Shown here one piece after another: positions 1 through 9,362 of a stretch of 64,000 bases of DNA. Position numbers and translations under genes: made by a program. The stretch is from assembly GCF_039888675.1 (NCBI RefSeq), contig NZ_JBDQQR010000001.1, positions 1,488,001 through 1,552,000 on the forward strand, read 5' to 3'. The notes under the pieces were generated by a model that saw nothing but the letters and a program-made list of their open reading frames with translations, was not told where the DNA came from and searched no databases. This DNA is from Mesorhizobium sp. CAU 1732. Its GTDB lineage: Bacteria; Pseudomonadota; Alphaproteobacteria; Rhizobiales; Rhizobiaceae. The number at the start of each line of letters is the position of its first letter. Position 1 is the stretch's first letter.

Positions 1-1
1 G

Positions 2-964
2 CCGCGCGGCTTTTGCGCCGGTGTCGACCGCGCGATCCAGATCGTGGTGCTGGCGCTGAAAAAATACGGCGCGCCGGTCTATGTGCGCCACGAGATCGTG
101 CACAACAAATATGTCGTCGAGGGTTTGCAGGCCAAGGGCGCGATCTTCGTCGAGGAACTGGACGAGATACCGCCGGAGCATCATGCGCAGCCGGTCGTGT
201 TTTCCGCCCATGGCGTGCCGAAATCCGTGCCGGCCGACGCCGAGGCGCGCAACCTCTTCTATCTCGACGCCACATGCCCGCTGGTCTCGAAGGTCCACAA
301 GCAGGCGATGCGCCATCAGCGCAAGGGGCGTCACGTGCTCTTGATCGGTCATGCCGGTCACCCCGAGGTGATCGGCACGATGGGTCAGTTGCCGGAAGGA
401 ACCGTCACGCTGGTAGAGACCGAGGACGACGCCGCGCGCCTGCAGCCGAGCGACCCGGAGGCGCTCGGCTTCGTGACCCAGACGACCTTGTCGGTGGAAG
501 ACACCGCCGGCATCGTGAAGGCGCTGGCGGATCGCTTCCCGCTCATGCAGGCGCCTGCCGCCGAATCGATCTGCTACGCGACGACGAACCGCCAGGATGC
601 GGTCAAGGAAGCCGCCCCCGGTTCCGACCTGTTCCTTGTCGTCGGCGCCCCGAACTCCTCGAATTCGAAGCGTCTGGTTGAGGTCGCCGAACGCGCCGGT
701 GCCGCGCGCGGTCTCCTCGTGCAGCGCGCGAGCGAGATCCCGTGGGACGAGATCGGCGACATTGCGACGCTCGGCCTCTCGGCAGGTGCGTCCGCGCCCG
801 AGATCATCGTCGACGAGATCATCGACGCTTTCCGCGAACGCTTCGCCGTGTCGGTCGAGCTTGCGGTTACGGCGGAGGAAACCGAGAACTTCCCGGTCAA
901 CCGCGTGCTGCGCGACGTGGAACTCACAACGGCCGACATGGCCTTCGTCAACGGCACCGCATAA
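2..964 (+). CDS. ispH: 4-hydroxy-3-methylbut-2-enyl diphosphate reductase IspH (5' truncated by window edge)
   Basis: Last step of the MEP isoprenoid pathway: a cytosolic [4Fe-4S] enzyme that reduces HMBPP to IPP and DMAPP. The open frame runs in from the window edge and begins inside the family's N-terminal motif [11 protein letters not shown], so only about 10-15 residues are missing. The three cluster cysteines are visible, in FCAGV, DATCPLV and ICYATTN, together with the TQTTLS motif. About 320 residues are seen, which fits the family. The stop lies 9 bp before thrB, so the two are probably co-transcribed. An internal ATG at 44 is not the true start because the conserved first cysteine lies upstream of it. 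Confidence 0.96.
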   Translation, partial: PRGFCAGVDRAIQIVVLALKKYGAPVYVRHEIVHNKYVVEGLQAKGAIFVEELDEIPPEHHAQPVVFSAHGVPKSVPADAEARNLFYLDATCPLVSKVHKQAMRHQRKGRHVLLIGHAGHPEVIGTMGQLPEGTVTLVETEDDAARLQPSDPEALGFVTQTTLSVEDTAGIVKALADRFPLMQAPAAESICYATTNRQDAVKEAAPGSDLFLVVGAPNSSNSKRLVEVAERAGAARGLLVQRASEIPWDEIGDIATLGLSAGASAPEIIVDEIIDAFRERFAVSVELAVTAEETENFPVNRVLRDVELTTADMAFVNGTA

Positions 965-973
965 GAGCCCCCC

Positions 974-1942
974 ATGGCCGTCTACACCGACATCACCGAG
1001 GCGGAGCTCGGAGCGTTCCTGCAAGGCTACGCGATCGGCGATTTGCTGTCCTACAAGGGCATCGCCGAGGGCACGGAGAACTCGAACTTCATCCTGCACA
1101 CGACCGGCGGCTCCTACATCCTGACGCTCTACGAGAAGCGTGTGGAGCGTGGCGACCTGCCGTTTTTTCTCGGGCTGATGGAGCATCTGGCGCAGCGTGG
1201 CCTGTCATGCCCGCTACCTGTGCGACGCCGCGATGGCGAGGTCATCGGGGAACTGGCCGGCAGGGCGGCTGCGATCATCACGTTTCTCGAAGGCATGTGG
1301 CCGCGCCGGCCGACTGCGGCGCACTGCCGGGAAGTGGGTGCAGCACTTGCCGCGATGCATGTTGCCGGAAGCGACTTCGCGCTCACCCGGCCGAATGCTC
1401 TGTCGTTGCCGGGATGGCGCACCCTTTGGGACGCATCGCGCGCCCGTGCGGACGAGGTCGAGCCGGGGCTTGAGGCCGAGGTGGCAGGCGATTTCGCGGA
1501 TCTTGAAGCCGGATGGCCCACGGACCTGCCGCAAGGCGTCATCCACGCCGACCTTTTCCCGGACAACGTGTTCTTTCTCGGCAACGAATTGTCGGGGCTG
1601 ATCGACTTCTATTTCGCCTGCAACGACATGCTCGCCTATGACGTTGCGACCTGCCTCAACGCCTGGTGCTTCGAGCGCGACCATGCGTTCAATCTCACCA
1701 AGGGCACCGCGCTCCTGGCCGGATATCAGAGCGTGCGGCCGCTGAGCGACGCCGAGATCAAGGCGCTGCCGCTGCTCTGCCGTGGCTCCGCGCTGCGCTT
1801 CATGCTGACGCGGCTCTACGATTGGCTGACCGTTGCCGACGGGGCGATGGTGCAGAAGCGCGACCCGCTCGAATACATCCGCAAGATGCGGTTTCACCGG
1901 CAGATCGCATCGGCCTCGGAATACGGAATCGCAAGACCATGA
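974..1942 (+). CDS. thrB: Homoserine kinase type II, ThrB
   Basis: Phosphorylates L-homoserine on the way to threonine. It is of the aminoglycoside-phosphotransferase-fold type used by alphaproteobacteria, not the GHMP type. The 322-residue length fits. The catalytic loop HADLFPDN is at about residues 191-198 and the metal-binding DFYFACND at about 211-218; the N-terminal half carries the nucleotide-binding segment (GTENSNFIL). The start is 9 bp after the ispH stop. The stop overlaps the rnhA start as ATGA, indicating translational coupling. The partner threonine synthase gene lies separately at 9.4-10.8 kb on the other strand. Confidence 0.96.
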   Translation: MAVYTDITEAELGAFLQGYAIGDLLSYKGIAEGTENSNFILHTTGGSYILTLYEKRVERGDLPFFLGLMEHLAQRGLSCPLPVRRRDGEVIGELAGRAAAIITFLEGMWPRRPTAAHCREVGAALAAMHVAGSDFALTRPNALSLPGWRTLWDASRARADEVEPGLEAEVAGDFADLEAGWPTDLPQGVIHADLFPDNVFFLGNELSGLIDFYFACNDMLAYDVATCLNAWCFERDHAFNLTKGTALLAGYQSVRPLSDAEIKALPLLCRGSALRFMLTRLYDWLTVADGAMVQKRDPLEYIRKMRFHRQIASASEYGIARP

Positions 1943-2400
1943 AATCCATCGAGGTGTTCACCGACGGCGCATGCTCGGGCAATCCCGGCCCCGGCGGCTG
2001 GGGTGCGATCCTCCGCTTCACCGGCAAGACGAAGGAGCTTTCCGGCGGAGAGGCGGACACCACCAACAACCGCATGGAATTGATGGCCGCGATCTCGGCC
2101 CTCAACGCTTTGAAGGAGCCGTGCGCCGTCGATCTCTACACGGACAGCAAATACGTCATGGACGGCATTTCCGGCTGGATCGAGGGTTGGAAGCGCAATG
2201 GCTGGAAGACGGCCGCCAAGCAGCCGGTCAAGAACGTCGAGCTTTGGCAGGCGCTGGACGAAGCGCGCAAGCGCCACAAGGTGACGTGGCATTGGGTAAA
2301 GGGACATGCCGGCCATGAGGAGAACGAGCGGGCGGATGAACTCGCCCGCCTCGCAATGGCGCCCTTCAAGAAGAAGCCGGCACGCAGCGCCGGCTTCTGA
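1939..2400 (+). CDS. rnhA: Ribonuclease HI
   Basis: Cleaves the RNA strand of RNA-DNA hybrids (R-loops, primers). The protein is 153 residues, the usual bacterial RNase HI size. The DEDD metal site is complete: D9 in FTDG, E47 in NNRME, D69 in YTDSKY and D133 in RADEL, with the catalytic-loop histidine in KGHAGHEEN. The start is the ATG in the ATGA overlap with thrB; the longer open frame upstream lies inside thrB. The last codons are part of a hairpin (2372-2398) and the gene converges on the peroxiredoxin gene with only 7 bp between stops. Confidence 0.97.
   Translation: MKSIEVFTDGACSGNPGPGGWGAILRFTGKTKELSGGEADTTNNRMELMAAISALNALKEPCAVDLYTDSKYVMDGISGWIEGWKRNGWKTAAKQPVKNVELWQALDEARKRHKVTWHWVKGHAGHEENERADELARLAMAPFKKKPARSAGF
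2372..2398. terminator. Hairpin at the convergent rnhA / peroxiredoxin 3' ends
   Basis: A perfect 10-bp inverted repeat (arms 2372-2381 and 2389-2398, 7-nt loop) lies inside the final codons of rnhA just before its stop. There is no U-tract on either strand, so it is a weak terminator candidate. It may instead protect the mRNA 3' end or limit read-through between the convergent genes. Confidence 0.35.
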
Positions 2401-2407
2401 TTCAGGC

Positions 2408-2893
2408 TCAGAGCTGCTCGAGAATCTTCGCAGCGCCGGATTCCACGGCCTTGCCGGGCGAATCCTCGATGTTGAGTTCCTTCACGACGCCGTCTTCGAC
2501 AATCATCGAGAAACGCTTGGAACGAACGCCAAGACCGCCTGCGGACAGGTCCATGTCGAGGCCGGTGGCCTTCGCGAAAGTGCCGTTACCGTCTGCCAGG
2601 AACTGGATCTTGCCTTCGCCGCCGGTGAAGCGCGCCCATGCCGTCATGACGTGCTGGTCGTTGACGGAGACAACGGCGATGCTGTCCACGCCCTTGGCGA
2701 GGATCGCGTCGTGATTCTCCAGGTAGCCCGGCAGATGATTGTTGCTGCAGGTCGGAGTGAACGCGCCGGGCACGCCGAACAGAACCACCTTCTTGCCGGC
2801 GAAAAGCTCGCTCGTGGTGATGTCTTTCGCGCCATCTGGCGTGACCGTCTTGAAGGTTGCGTCTGGTAGTTTCTGGCCTACGGCGATCGTCAT
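2408..2893 (-). CDS. Peroxiredoxin, Prx5 / AhpE-like thiol peroxidase
   Basis: Reduces hydrogen peroxide and alkyl hydroperoxides in the cytosol using a thiol donor. The protein is 161 residues of the AhpC/TSA redoxin fold. The peroxidatic cysteine is C49 in the PGAFTPTCS motif typical of the Prx5 subfamily. I see no second cysteine, so it looks like a 1-Cys enzyme that depends on an external thiol such as glutathione or glutaredoxin. The ATG at 2893 gives the conserved N-terminus MTIAVGQKLPD; a longer frame upstream lacks family support. It is apparently monocistronic. Confidence 0.94.
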   Translation of the reverse strand: MTIAVGQKLPDATFKTVTPDGAKDITTSELFAGKKVVLFGVPGAFTPTCSNNHLPGYLENHDAILAKGVDSIAVVSVNDQHVMTAWARFTGGEGKIQFLADGNGTFAKATGLDMDLSAGGLGVRSKRFSMIVEDGVVKELNIEDSPGKAVESGAAKILEQL

Positions 2894-2991
2894 GCTTGAC
2901 CTCGGTTCGATGGGATCTGGAAACAAAGATAATTGTTCAGGTCTGCACGGTTATCGGGTCGCGACGGCGATGACAACCACCGCTCTGCAAC

Positions 2992-3789
2992 TCACGGCAG
3001 TGTCAGCGTGCCGCTCACCGCGCCTTCTGTCGTCACCAGCGTGTAGGGGATCGGCGCGTGTTCGTCTTCGCCCGGCGTCCGATCGATGATCGGTACGGTA
3101 TAGGATCGGCCGTCGCCCTTTCGCGACTGTTCCGGGGTGCCCAGCGCAAGCGCGCGCGTGCCGGCCACAAAGATGTCGACAACCTCCACGCCTTCCGGAA
3201 CCTCCGCCTCGATGGCAAGGGCGGCATTCTTCGCCCCGGTCAATCGCGCTCCGAAATCCGGTTCGGCTGGCTTGGGGATGGCCGCAAATGCTGCCGCGAC
3301 GACCGCCGCATGTTCGGGATTGCCGGGCTCTGATGTTGGGTCGATCGTCAGTTTGGCCTGGACAGGAATGCAGATCGTCTCGCACACGCCCAGAAACGCG
3401 CTCGCTTCGAGGGGGCCGTCTTCGCCGCCAACCCGCAACGTCACGGCGAGCGAGACCGGCTCGTCGTATCCTGCCCATAGCGCGTACCCGTCATCAAAGC
3501 GCTTGGGTGCGGGAAACCCGATATCCATGATCTGCGCCGTCGTGCCTGAACCGATGTCGAGCGTCGGAGGTACCCCGGAATCGCCCGGATCGCGCCAATA
3601 GGTCTTCCAACCCGGCTCCAGCCGTACCTCCAGCGCGCCGCGAATCAGGCCCTGTTCGTCGGGCGCCCCGCTGGTGACAAGGCGAATGCCGGCGCCTTCC
3701 ACTGTGTGCCACGCGCTGGACGACGCATGGGCAGCGGCCGAGGAAAGGGCGATAGCGGTGCCGGCGAGAAGGGTACGAACGAAATTCAT
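2992..3789 (-). CDS. Periplasmic DsbD-alpha-like domain protein (orphan)
   Basis: A 265-residue protein with a Sec signal peptide (residues 1 to about 22, cleavage near AHA-SS). It then matches the N-terminal periplasmic domain of protein-disulfide reductase DsbD, including a WKTYWRDPGDSG stretch and a CX3C pair (C136 and C140 in GVCETICIP). The membrane and thioredoxin domains of full DsbD are absent. The likely role is thiol relay or copper/thiol homeostasis in the periplasm, but substrate and electron donor cannot be read from sequence. The start at 3789 puts the signal peptide at the N-terminus; the longer frame adds 20 non-signal residues. Confidence 0.85.
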   Translation of the reverse strand: MNFVRTLLAGTAIALSSAAAHASSSAWHTVEGAGIRLVTSGAPDEQGLIRGALEVRLEPGWKTYWRDPGDSGVPPTLDIGSGTTAQIMDIGFPAPKRFDDGYALWAGYDEPVSLAVTLRVGGEDGPLEASAFLGVCETICIPVQAKLTIDPTSEPGNPEHAAVVAAAFAAIPKPAEPDFGARLTGAKNAALAIEAEVPEGVEVVDIFVAGTRALALGTPEQSRKGDGRSYTVPIIDRTPGEDEHAPIPYTLVTTEGAVSGTLTLP

Positions 3790-3930
3790 GGGCGGAACTT
3801 CTCTGCAATCAGCGTATTTGGCAAATGAACCCCGCATGAGCGCCATCATAAAACCGTGAGAGCAGCGGGGGTACGAATTGGCAAGGCAAGATGCCTTTCA
3901 AGGCGCGGTGAAACGGGTTAGCTTCCTATC

Positions 3931-4536
3931 ATGGACATTCTGGGCCGAAAGTCGTCCGCCAAGCGCGGCTTCCTAGACGACCAGTTCCTCATCGCCATGC
4001 CCGGCATGAAGGACGAGCGTTTCGCGCGTTCGGTGATCTACATCTGCGCCCACAGTGAAGAGGGCGCGATGGGGCTGATCATCAATCAGGTCCAGCAGAT
4101 GCTGTTTCCGGATTTGCTCGTTCAACTGGGCATCCTCGACGAGCAGCAGGCGATCCGCCTTCCGGCCAATGCCCGCGATCTGGTCATCCGTCATGGCGGC
4201 CCGGTCGATCGCAGCCGCGGTTTCGTGTTGCACAGCGACGATTACATGGTCGAATCGTCGATGCCTGTCTCCGAGGAAATCTGCCTGACCGCGACAGTGG
4301 ATATCCTGCGCGCCATCTCGGCTGGAACCGGCCCGCAGCACGCGCTGATGGCGCTCGGCTATTCCGGCTGGGGCGCCGGCCAGCTCGAGCACGAGATTGC
4401 CGAGAACGGCTGGCTCACATGCCCGGCGAACATCGATCTTCTGTTCGATCCGGACATCGACCGCAAATACGACCGCATCCTCGCATCGATCGGCGTCAAT
4501 CCCGCTCATCTGAGCATCGATGCGGGGCACGCCTGA
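3931..4536 (+). CDS. YqgE/AlgH family protein (UPF0301, DUF179)
   Basis: A 201-residue cytosolic protein of the widespread YqgE/AlgH family; the molecular function of the family is not settled. Recognisable features are the N-terminal [21 protein letters not shown] segment region, the GAMGLIIN motif and the [14 protein letters not shown] motif, all typical. Length is close to the usual 185-205. The gene stands alone, diverging from the DsbD-like gene and converging on the GGDEF/EAL gene with a 13-bp gap. Confidence 0.93.
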   Translation: MDILGRKSSAKRGFLDDQFLIAMPGMKDERFARSVIYICAHSEEGAMGLIINQVQQMLFPDLLVQLGILDEQQAIRLPANARDLVIRHGGPVDRSRGFVLHSDDYMVESSMPVSEEICLTATVDILRAISAGTGPQHALMALGYSGWGAGQLEHEIAENGWLTCPANIDLLFDPDIDRKYDRILASIGVNPAHLSIDAGHA

Positions 4537-4549
4537 AGGTCTTCGCGTC

Positions 4550-7483
4550 TCAGGCCTGAACCAGCGGATACTGCTCCTTGAGAAGCTTGATGGCCGCGTC
4601 CGCCTGCATGGGCGGGCCGAACATGAAGCTCTGGACGTATTCGCAGCCCATCTGCCGCAGTTCCAGCGCATCGCTCTCGTCGGTCACGCCTTCCGCGACG
4701 ACCGACAGGCCGAGTTCGTGCGCCATGTTCACCATCGAGCGCAGCAAAACGGACCGCTTCGGGCTCGAATCGTCGATGAAGCTCTTGTCGATCTTGATCG
4801 TGTCGAACGGGAAGCGGGTCAGGTACGCAAGCGACGAGTAGCCGGTTCCGAAATCGTCGAGCGACAGGCCGATGCCGAGTTGCTTGAGCTTGTTCAGGAT
4901 GTGCGCCGACTGCTCGGGATTGTCCATCACGAGCGATTCGGTGAGTTCGAGGCGGAAGCAGCGCGGCTTCAAATTCGCCCGCGCCACGACCGAGCGCACG
5001 TCGCTGACGAGATCGCGCCGGATAAGCTGGCGGCTCGACAGATTGACCGACACCGACAGCGGCACGTCGCCGATCTGCTTTTGCCATGAGACGAGGTCGT
5101 CTGCGGCCTGTTGCATCGCGAACAAGCCAAGCTGCACGATCAGGCCGCAGCTTTCGGCCACCGGGATGAAGTCGCTCGGCGGAATCGGCCCGCGACGTGG
5201 ATGATCCCAGCGCAGGAGCGCTTCGAAGCCGGCGATCGAGCGGTCTTCCAGGCGCACGATCGGCTGATAGGCAAGCCGGAGTTCCGAGCGCTCCACGGCA
5301 CGGCGAAGATCGGATTCCAGTTGCAGCCGGTCCGTGCCGACGGAGCGGAACGCCGGCCGGAACGGTTCGATCCGGTCGCCGCCGAAGCGCTTTGCCTGAT
5401 GCATCGCAAGTTCCGCGTCCTTGACCATGTCCTCCGCGCTCGACTGCGAGGAGTTCCACGACACGAGGCCTATGGATGCCGCCAGAACGATCTCGCGCTT
5501 GGCAAAGGTTATCGGCGCGCTGATCGCCTGCTTGATCGCTTCCGCGACACCCGCCACGCGGGCGGGATCATGCTCGGACAGAACGAGCATCGCGAACTGG
5601 TCGCCGGCAAAGCGCGACAGCGAATCGCGCGGCTTGAGCAGGCGGTGAAGGCGTCGCGCGATCGTCAGGAGGATCGTGTCGCCTGCGGATATGCCAAGGC
5701 CGTCATTGACCTGCTTGAAGCGGTCGATGTCGATGACGATGACCGTTGGTTTCACGGACTCTTCGGTCTTGGCAATCGAGATGACCGCTTCGAGCCGGTT
5801 CAGGAAGAGCTCGCGCGAGGGTAGGCCGGTGAGATTGTCGTGCACCGCATCATGAAGCAGGCGTTCCTCGGCCTTCTTCTGTTCGGTGACGTCCACCAGC
5901 GTGCCGACGCAGCGGATGATCTCCCCGTCCGAGCCGATGACGGGCCGCGCCCGCAAGGCGAACCAGTGATAGTGCCCGTCCGCGCCGCGCAGGCGGAAAG
6001 ATTGCGACACGCGCCCGCGACGATGTTCCAGGATCACGTCGAGGGTCGTGCGGAACGTATCGCGGTCGTCCGAATGCAGAACCGGCAGCCAGTTGCGGGC
6101 AGGGCCGTGCAGACTGTTTGCGGGCAGGCCGAGCTGGCGGCTGATGTCCGGCTTGGTGACGACGCGGTCGCGCAGCACGTCCCAGTCCCACACGATGTCG
6201 CCGGAACCGGTAACGGCCAGCGCCTGGCGCTCCATGTCGCTGAACAGACCCTGATGAAGCGCGCCGCCGGCGAAGGCGTGCTGCATGACCGTGAAGCCGA
6301 TCAGCAGGATGATCAGGATCAGCCCGCCGCCCAGCGCCGGCTGGACGATGTCGTTGTCGAGCGAACCGGTGACCGCCATCCACGAGCCGACGAGCCAGAC
6401 GAGGATCATCAGCCAGCTCGGCACCAGCATGATCGCGCGGTCATAGCCTTTGAAGGCGAAATAGGTGATCAGGCCGACGCCGGCCACGGCTGTCAGCGCA
6501 AAGGAAAAGCGCGCGATGCCGGACGCAATGGGTGGATCGAAGACGGCGACACCCGCCAGCATGATCAGCGCCAGCACCCAGACCAGCGCTCCGTAGCTGA
6601 AATGCAGATGCCATCGATTGAGATTGAGATAGGTGAACAGGAAGACCACGAAGGTCGCCGCAAGCGCCACCTCCGTGCCCGCTCGCCATAATTGTTCGCT
6701 GCCGGCGGTGATGTCGAGAAGCTGGTTCAGGAAGCCGAAATCGATGCAGATATAGGCAAGGACAGCCCAGGACAGCGCCGCCGTTGCGGGGAACATCGAC
6801 GTGCCCTTCACCACGAACAGGATCGTGAGGAACAGCGCCAGAAGACCCGCGATGCCGATCACGATGCCGCGGAACAGCGTGTAGGAATTGGTCGTGTCCT
6901 TATAGGCCTCCGGCTCCCATAGATAGATCTGCGGCAGCTTGGGCGAGGACAGTTCGGCGATAAACGTGACGATTGAGCCGGGGTTCAGCGTGACCTGGAA
7001 CACGTCCGCCGAGCGGTTCGCCTGACGATCGAGCGTGAAGCCCTCGCTGGGCGTGATCGCCGCGATGCGGTTCGATCCGAGGTCGGGCCAGATCAGGCCG
7101 GAACCCACCAGCCGGAAATGCGGCGCGACGATCTGGCGATCGAGCTGCTGATCGGTGGTGTTGGCAAGCGCGAACACGGCCCAGTCGCCGCTCGATCGCT
7201 CATCCAATGCCTCGACTTCGATGCGGCGCACGATGCCGTCGATGCCGGGCGCGGTGGAAACCTGAAAGTTCTCGCCCTGGTCGCGGTAGATCTCGACAGC
7301 GCCCGACAGGTCGAGCGCGACGTCTTCGCGGGTGATCTTGATCGGCTCGATCGCGAAGGCCGGAAGGGCTGCGAGCACGCTCAACAGAACGGCAAGAACC
7401 GCACTGACGAGCCATTGTCCCGTTCGCACCGTAACCCTCAACGTGTCAGCCTCATATCCTGTCGGCCCGATGCTCGTCCGCAA
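4550..7483 (-). CDS. Membrane GGDEF/EAL protein with PAS domain; degenerate GGDEF, intact EAL
   Basis: A 977-residue cyclic-di-GMP signalling protein. Domains in order: signal anchor (about 22-44), periplasmic 7TMR-DISM-like sensor (about 50-190), several membrane helices (about 203-405), PAS/PAC (about 415-540), GGDEF (about 545-705) and EAL (about 715-970). The GGDEF signature reads AGDQF (626-630), with Q in place of the conserved E, and the RxxD inhibitory site reads KPRD. The EAL motif (754-756), NLSSR, ELTES, DDFGTG (876-881), IKIDKS and AEG are intact. I infer a phosphodiesterase with a regulatory GGDEF domain. The start overlaps the upstream GNAT gene by 32 bp; a TTG near 7442 is an alternative. 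Confidence 0.93.
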   Translation of the reverse strand: MRTSIGPTGYEADTLRVTVRTGQWLVSAVLAVLLSVLAALPAFAIEPIKITREDVALDLSGAVEIYRDQGENFQVSTAPGIDGIVRRIEVEALDERSSGDWAVFALANTTDQQLDRQIVAPHFRLVGSGLIWPDLGSNRIAAITPSEGFTLDRQANRSADVFQVTLNPGSIVTFIAELSSPKLPQIYLWEPEAYKDTTNSYTLFRGIVIGIAGLLALFLTILFVVKGTSMFPATAALSWAVLAYICIDFGFLNQLLDITAGSEQLWRAGTEVALAATFVVFLFTYLNLNRWHLHFSYGALVWVLALIMLAGVAVFDPPIASGIARFSFALTAVAGVGLITYFAFKGYDRAIMLVPSWLMILVWLVGSWMAVTGSLDNDIVQPALGGGLILIILLIGFTVMQHAFAGGALHQGLFSDMERQALAVTGSGDIVWDWDVLRDRVVTKPDISRQLGLPANSLHGPARNWLPVLHSDDRDTFRTTLDVILEHRRGRVSQSFRLRGADGHYHWFALRARPVIGSDGEIIRCVGTLVDVTEQKKAEERLLHDAVHDNLTGLPSRELFLNRLEAVISIAKTEESVKPTVIVIDIDRFKQVNDGLGISAGDTILLTIARRLHRLLKPRDSLSRFAGDQFAMLVLSEHDPARVAGVAEAIKQAISAPITFAKREIVLAASIGLVSWNSSQSSAEDMVKDAELAMHQAKRFGGDRIEPFRPAFRSVGTDRLQLESDLRRAVERSELRLAYQPIVRLEDRSIAGFEALLRWDHPRRGPIPPSDFIPVAESCGLIVQLGLFAMQQAADDLVSWQKQIGDVPLSVSVNLSSRQLIRRDLVSDVRSVVARANLKPRCFRLELTESLVMDNPEQSAHILNKLKQLGIGLSLDDFGTGYSSLAYLTRFPFDTIKIDKSFIDDSSPKRSVLLRSMVNMAHELGLSVVAEGVTDESDALELRQMGCEYVQSFMFGPPMQADAAIKLLKEQYPLVQA

Positions 7484-8042
7484 TCAGGGAGTAGATGAAG
7501 TGGTCCTGCCAGATGCCGTTGATACGCAGGTAGGAACGCAACAGTCCTTCACGCGCGAATCCGGCTTTTTCAAGCACGCGGATCGATCGCGCATTCGCTG
7601 GAATACAGGCCGCCTCGATCCGGTGCAACCTCATGGCCCCGAACGCGTGGGAAATCAGCACCTGTATTGCGTCCTGCATATAGCCCTGGCCGGCGTAACG
7701 CTCTCCCATCCAGTAGCCGATCTGCGCGGATTGGGAGACGCCGTAGCGGATGTTGCCGATGGTGATTCCACCGATCAGCCGTCTCTGGACTGTTTCGAAG
7801 ATCAGGAAGGCGATCGCCGAGCCGGCCTCGTATTCTTCCCGATAGCGCTTCACGCGTCGTCGCCAGCCGGCGCGCTCGAGCTCGTCGCTCGACCATTGCG
7901 GCTCCCACGGCTCCAGAAAACCGCGGCTCTCGCGACGGAGTGCCGCCCATTCGTGATAATCCGACGATTGCGGCACGCGCAGCGCCACTCGCGACCCGTT
8001 AAGTTCCGGCAGGTCGCGGCGAAAGAACGGCAAGGCCAGCAC
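7452..8042 (-). CDS. GNAT N-acetyltransferase, RimJ/RimL-like
   Basis: A 196-residue GNAT-fold acetyltransferase resembling RimJ-type enzymes that acetylate protein N-termini. Visible family features are LIGGITIGNIRYG in the core strands, the acetyl-CoA binding segment GYWMGERYAGQGYM (Q/RxxGxG/A-like) at about residues 112-125, and the C-terminal NARSIRVLEKAGF motif. Substrate cannot be assigned. It lies 18 bp after the M16 peptidase gene and overlaps the GGDEF/EAL start, so it sits in a minus-strand operon beginning at thrC; this gene order (thrC, M16, GNAT) recurs in Hyphomicrobiales. Confidence 0.92.
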   Translation of the reverse strand: MLALPFFRRDLPELNGSRVALRVPQSSDYHEWAALRRESRGFLEPWEPQWSSDELERAGWRRRVKRYREEYEAGSAIAFLIFETVQRRLIGGITIGNIRYGVSQSAQIGYWMGERYAGQGYMQDAIQVLISHAFGAMRLHRIEAACIPANARSIRVLEKAGFAREGLLRSYLRINGIWQDHFIYSLIADEHRADRI

Positions 8043-8060
8043 GAGGGCTCCGGCCGCCTG

Positions 8061-9356
8061 TCAGACGGCGCGCTTGCGCGGGGCCGCCGAGGCGGATCCC
8101 ATGAGCTTGTCGCTGATGCTCTCATAGACCGGCAACGAACCGACCGGCCCGACAGCCGCCACGGTCGGCTTGGTGGAAAACATCCGGTAGGAAAGATCGG
8201 TCAGGCGCTCGACGGTGAGCTTGGACAGTCGGTCGACCAACTCTTCGGTCCCGATCGGCCGTCCGAACAGCAGCATCTGGCGCGCGATCTGCGAGGCGCG
8301 GCTTGCAGCACTCTCGTGCGACATCATCAGGCCTGCGCGATACTGGGCGCGGGCGCGGTTGAGCTCTTCGGGCAGGATGGATTCGCCCGTTCGCTGAAGC
8401 TCGTTGATGATCACCGGCACCAATTCGGCGATGTCGCCCTTGCCGGTGGCCGCATGGACGCCGAAGATGCCGGTATCCGAGAAGCCCCAATGGAAGGCGT
8501 ATACCGAGTAGCACAGCCCGCGACGCTCGCGCACTTCCTGGAAGAGCCTCGACGACATGCCGCCGCCCAGGATCATCGACAGGACCTGCGAGGCGTAGAA
8601 ATCGCGCACATGATAGGCGCGGCCCTCGAAGCCGAGCACGATCTGCGCGTCCATCAAATCGCGGTTCTCGCGGAAATCTCCGCCGACATAGGACGCGAAC
8701 TGCTCCGGTTCCGTTTTCGCGGTCGCGCGGAACGTACCGAGACGTTTCTCGACCTCGCGCACGAAATCGTCATGCGCGACACCGCCGGCTGCCACGACCA
8801 CCATGCGGTCGGCGCCGTATTGACGCTCGATGAAATCGTGAAGCTGCTTCGAGGTGAAGGATTGCACCGTTTCCGGCGTGCCGAGGATGGAGCGGCCGAT
8901 CGTCTGGTGACGGAATGCCGTCTCCGTGAAGCGGTCGAAGACGATGTCGTCTGGCGTGTCGTGGGCTGCACCGATCTCCTGCAGGATCACATGCTGCTCG
9001 CGCTCGAGCTCGGCTGGATCGAACTTCGAATCGGTCAGGATGTCGGCGAGGATGTCGATGGCCAGGGGCACATCGTCCTTGAGAACCCGCGCATAGAACG
9101 CTGTCGTCTCGACACTGGTGGCGGCATTTATCTCGCCGCCGACGTCCTCGATCTCCGAGGCGATCTTCCACGCATTGCGACCGCCGGTACCCTTGAACGC
9201 CATGTGTTCGAGGAGGTGCGCAAGGCCATGTTCGTCGTCGCGTTCGTTACGCGCGCCGGACTTGACCCAGACTCCCAAGGCAACGGATTCGATGTGTGGA
9301 AGGGTTTCGGTGGCGACTGTCAGGCCGTTCGACAGACGGCTTACCTCAACACCCAT
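8061..9356 (-). CDS. M16 family zinc metallopeptidase (mitochondrial processing peptidase-like)
   Basis: A 431-residue insulinase-superfamily peptidase of the mitochondrial processing peptidase type. The inverted zinc motif HxxEH is H47-LLE-H51 in AHLLEHMAFKGT, and the downstream ETTAFYARVL segment supplies the distal glutamate region. Two M16 half-domains are present: the catalytic N-terminal one and a C-terminal one containing the GGGMSSRLFQEVRE motif. No signal peptide is obvious. Its start is 6 bp after the thrC stop, so it is co-transcribed with thrC; the metabolic reason for this common alphaproteobacterial pairing is not evident from sequence. Confidence 0.95.
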   Translation of the reverse strand: MGVEVSRLSNGLTVATETLPHIESVALGVWVKSGARNERDDEHGLAHLLEHMAFKGTGGRNAWKIASEIEDVGGEINAATSVETTAFYARVLKDDVPLAIDILADILTDSKFDPAELEREQHVILQEIGAAHDTPDDIVFDRFTETAFRHQTIGRSILGTPETVQSFTSKQLHDFIERQYGADRMVVVAAGGVAHDDFVREVEKRLGTFRATAKTEPEQFASYVGGDFRENRDLMDAQIVLGFEGRAYHVRDFYASQVLSMILGGGMSSRLFQEVRERRGLCYSVYAFHWGFSDTGIFGVHAATGKGDIAELVPVIINELQRTGESILPEELNRARAQYRAGLMMSHESAASRASQIARQMLLFGRPIGTEELVDRLSKLTVERLTDLSYRMFSTKPTVAAVGPVGSLPVYESISDKLMGSASAAPRKRAV

Positions 9357-9362
9357 ATGGGC

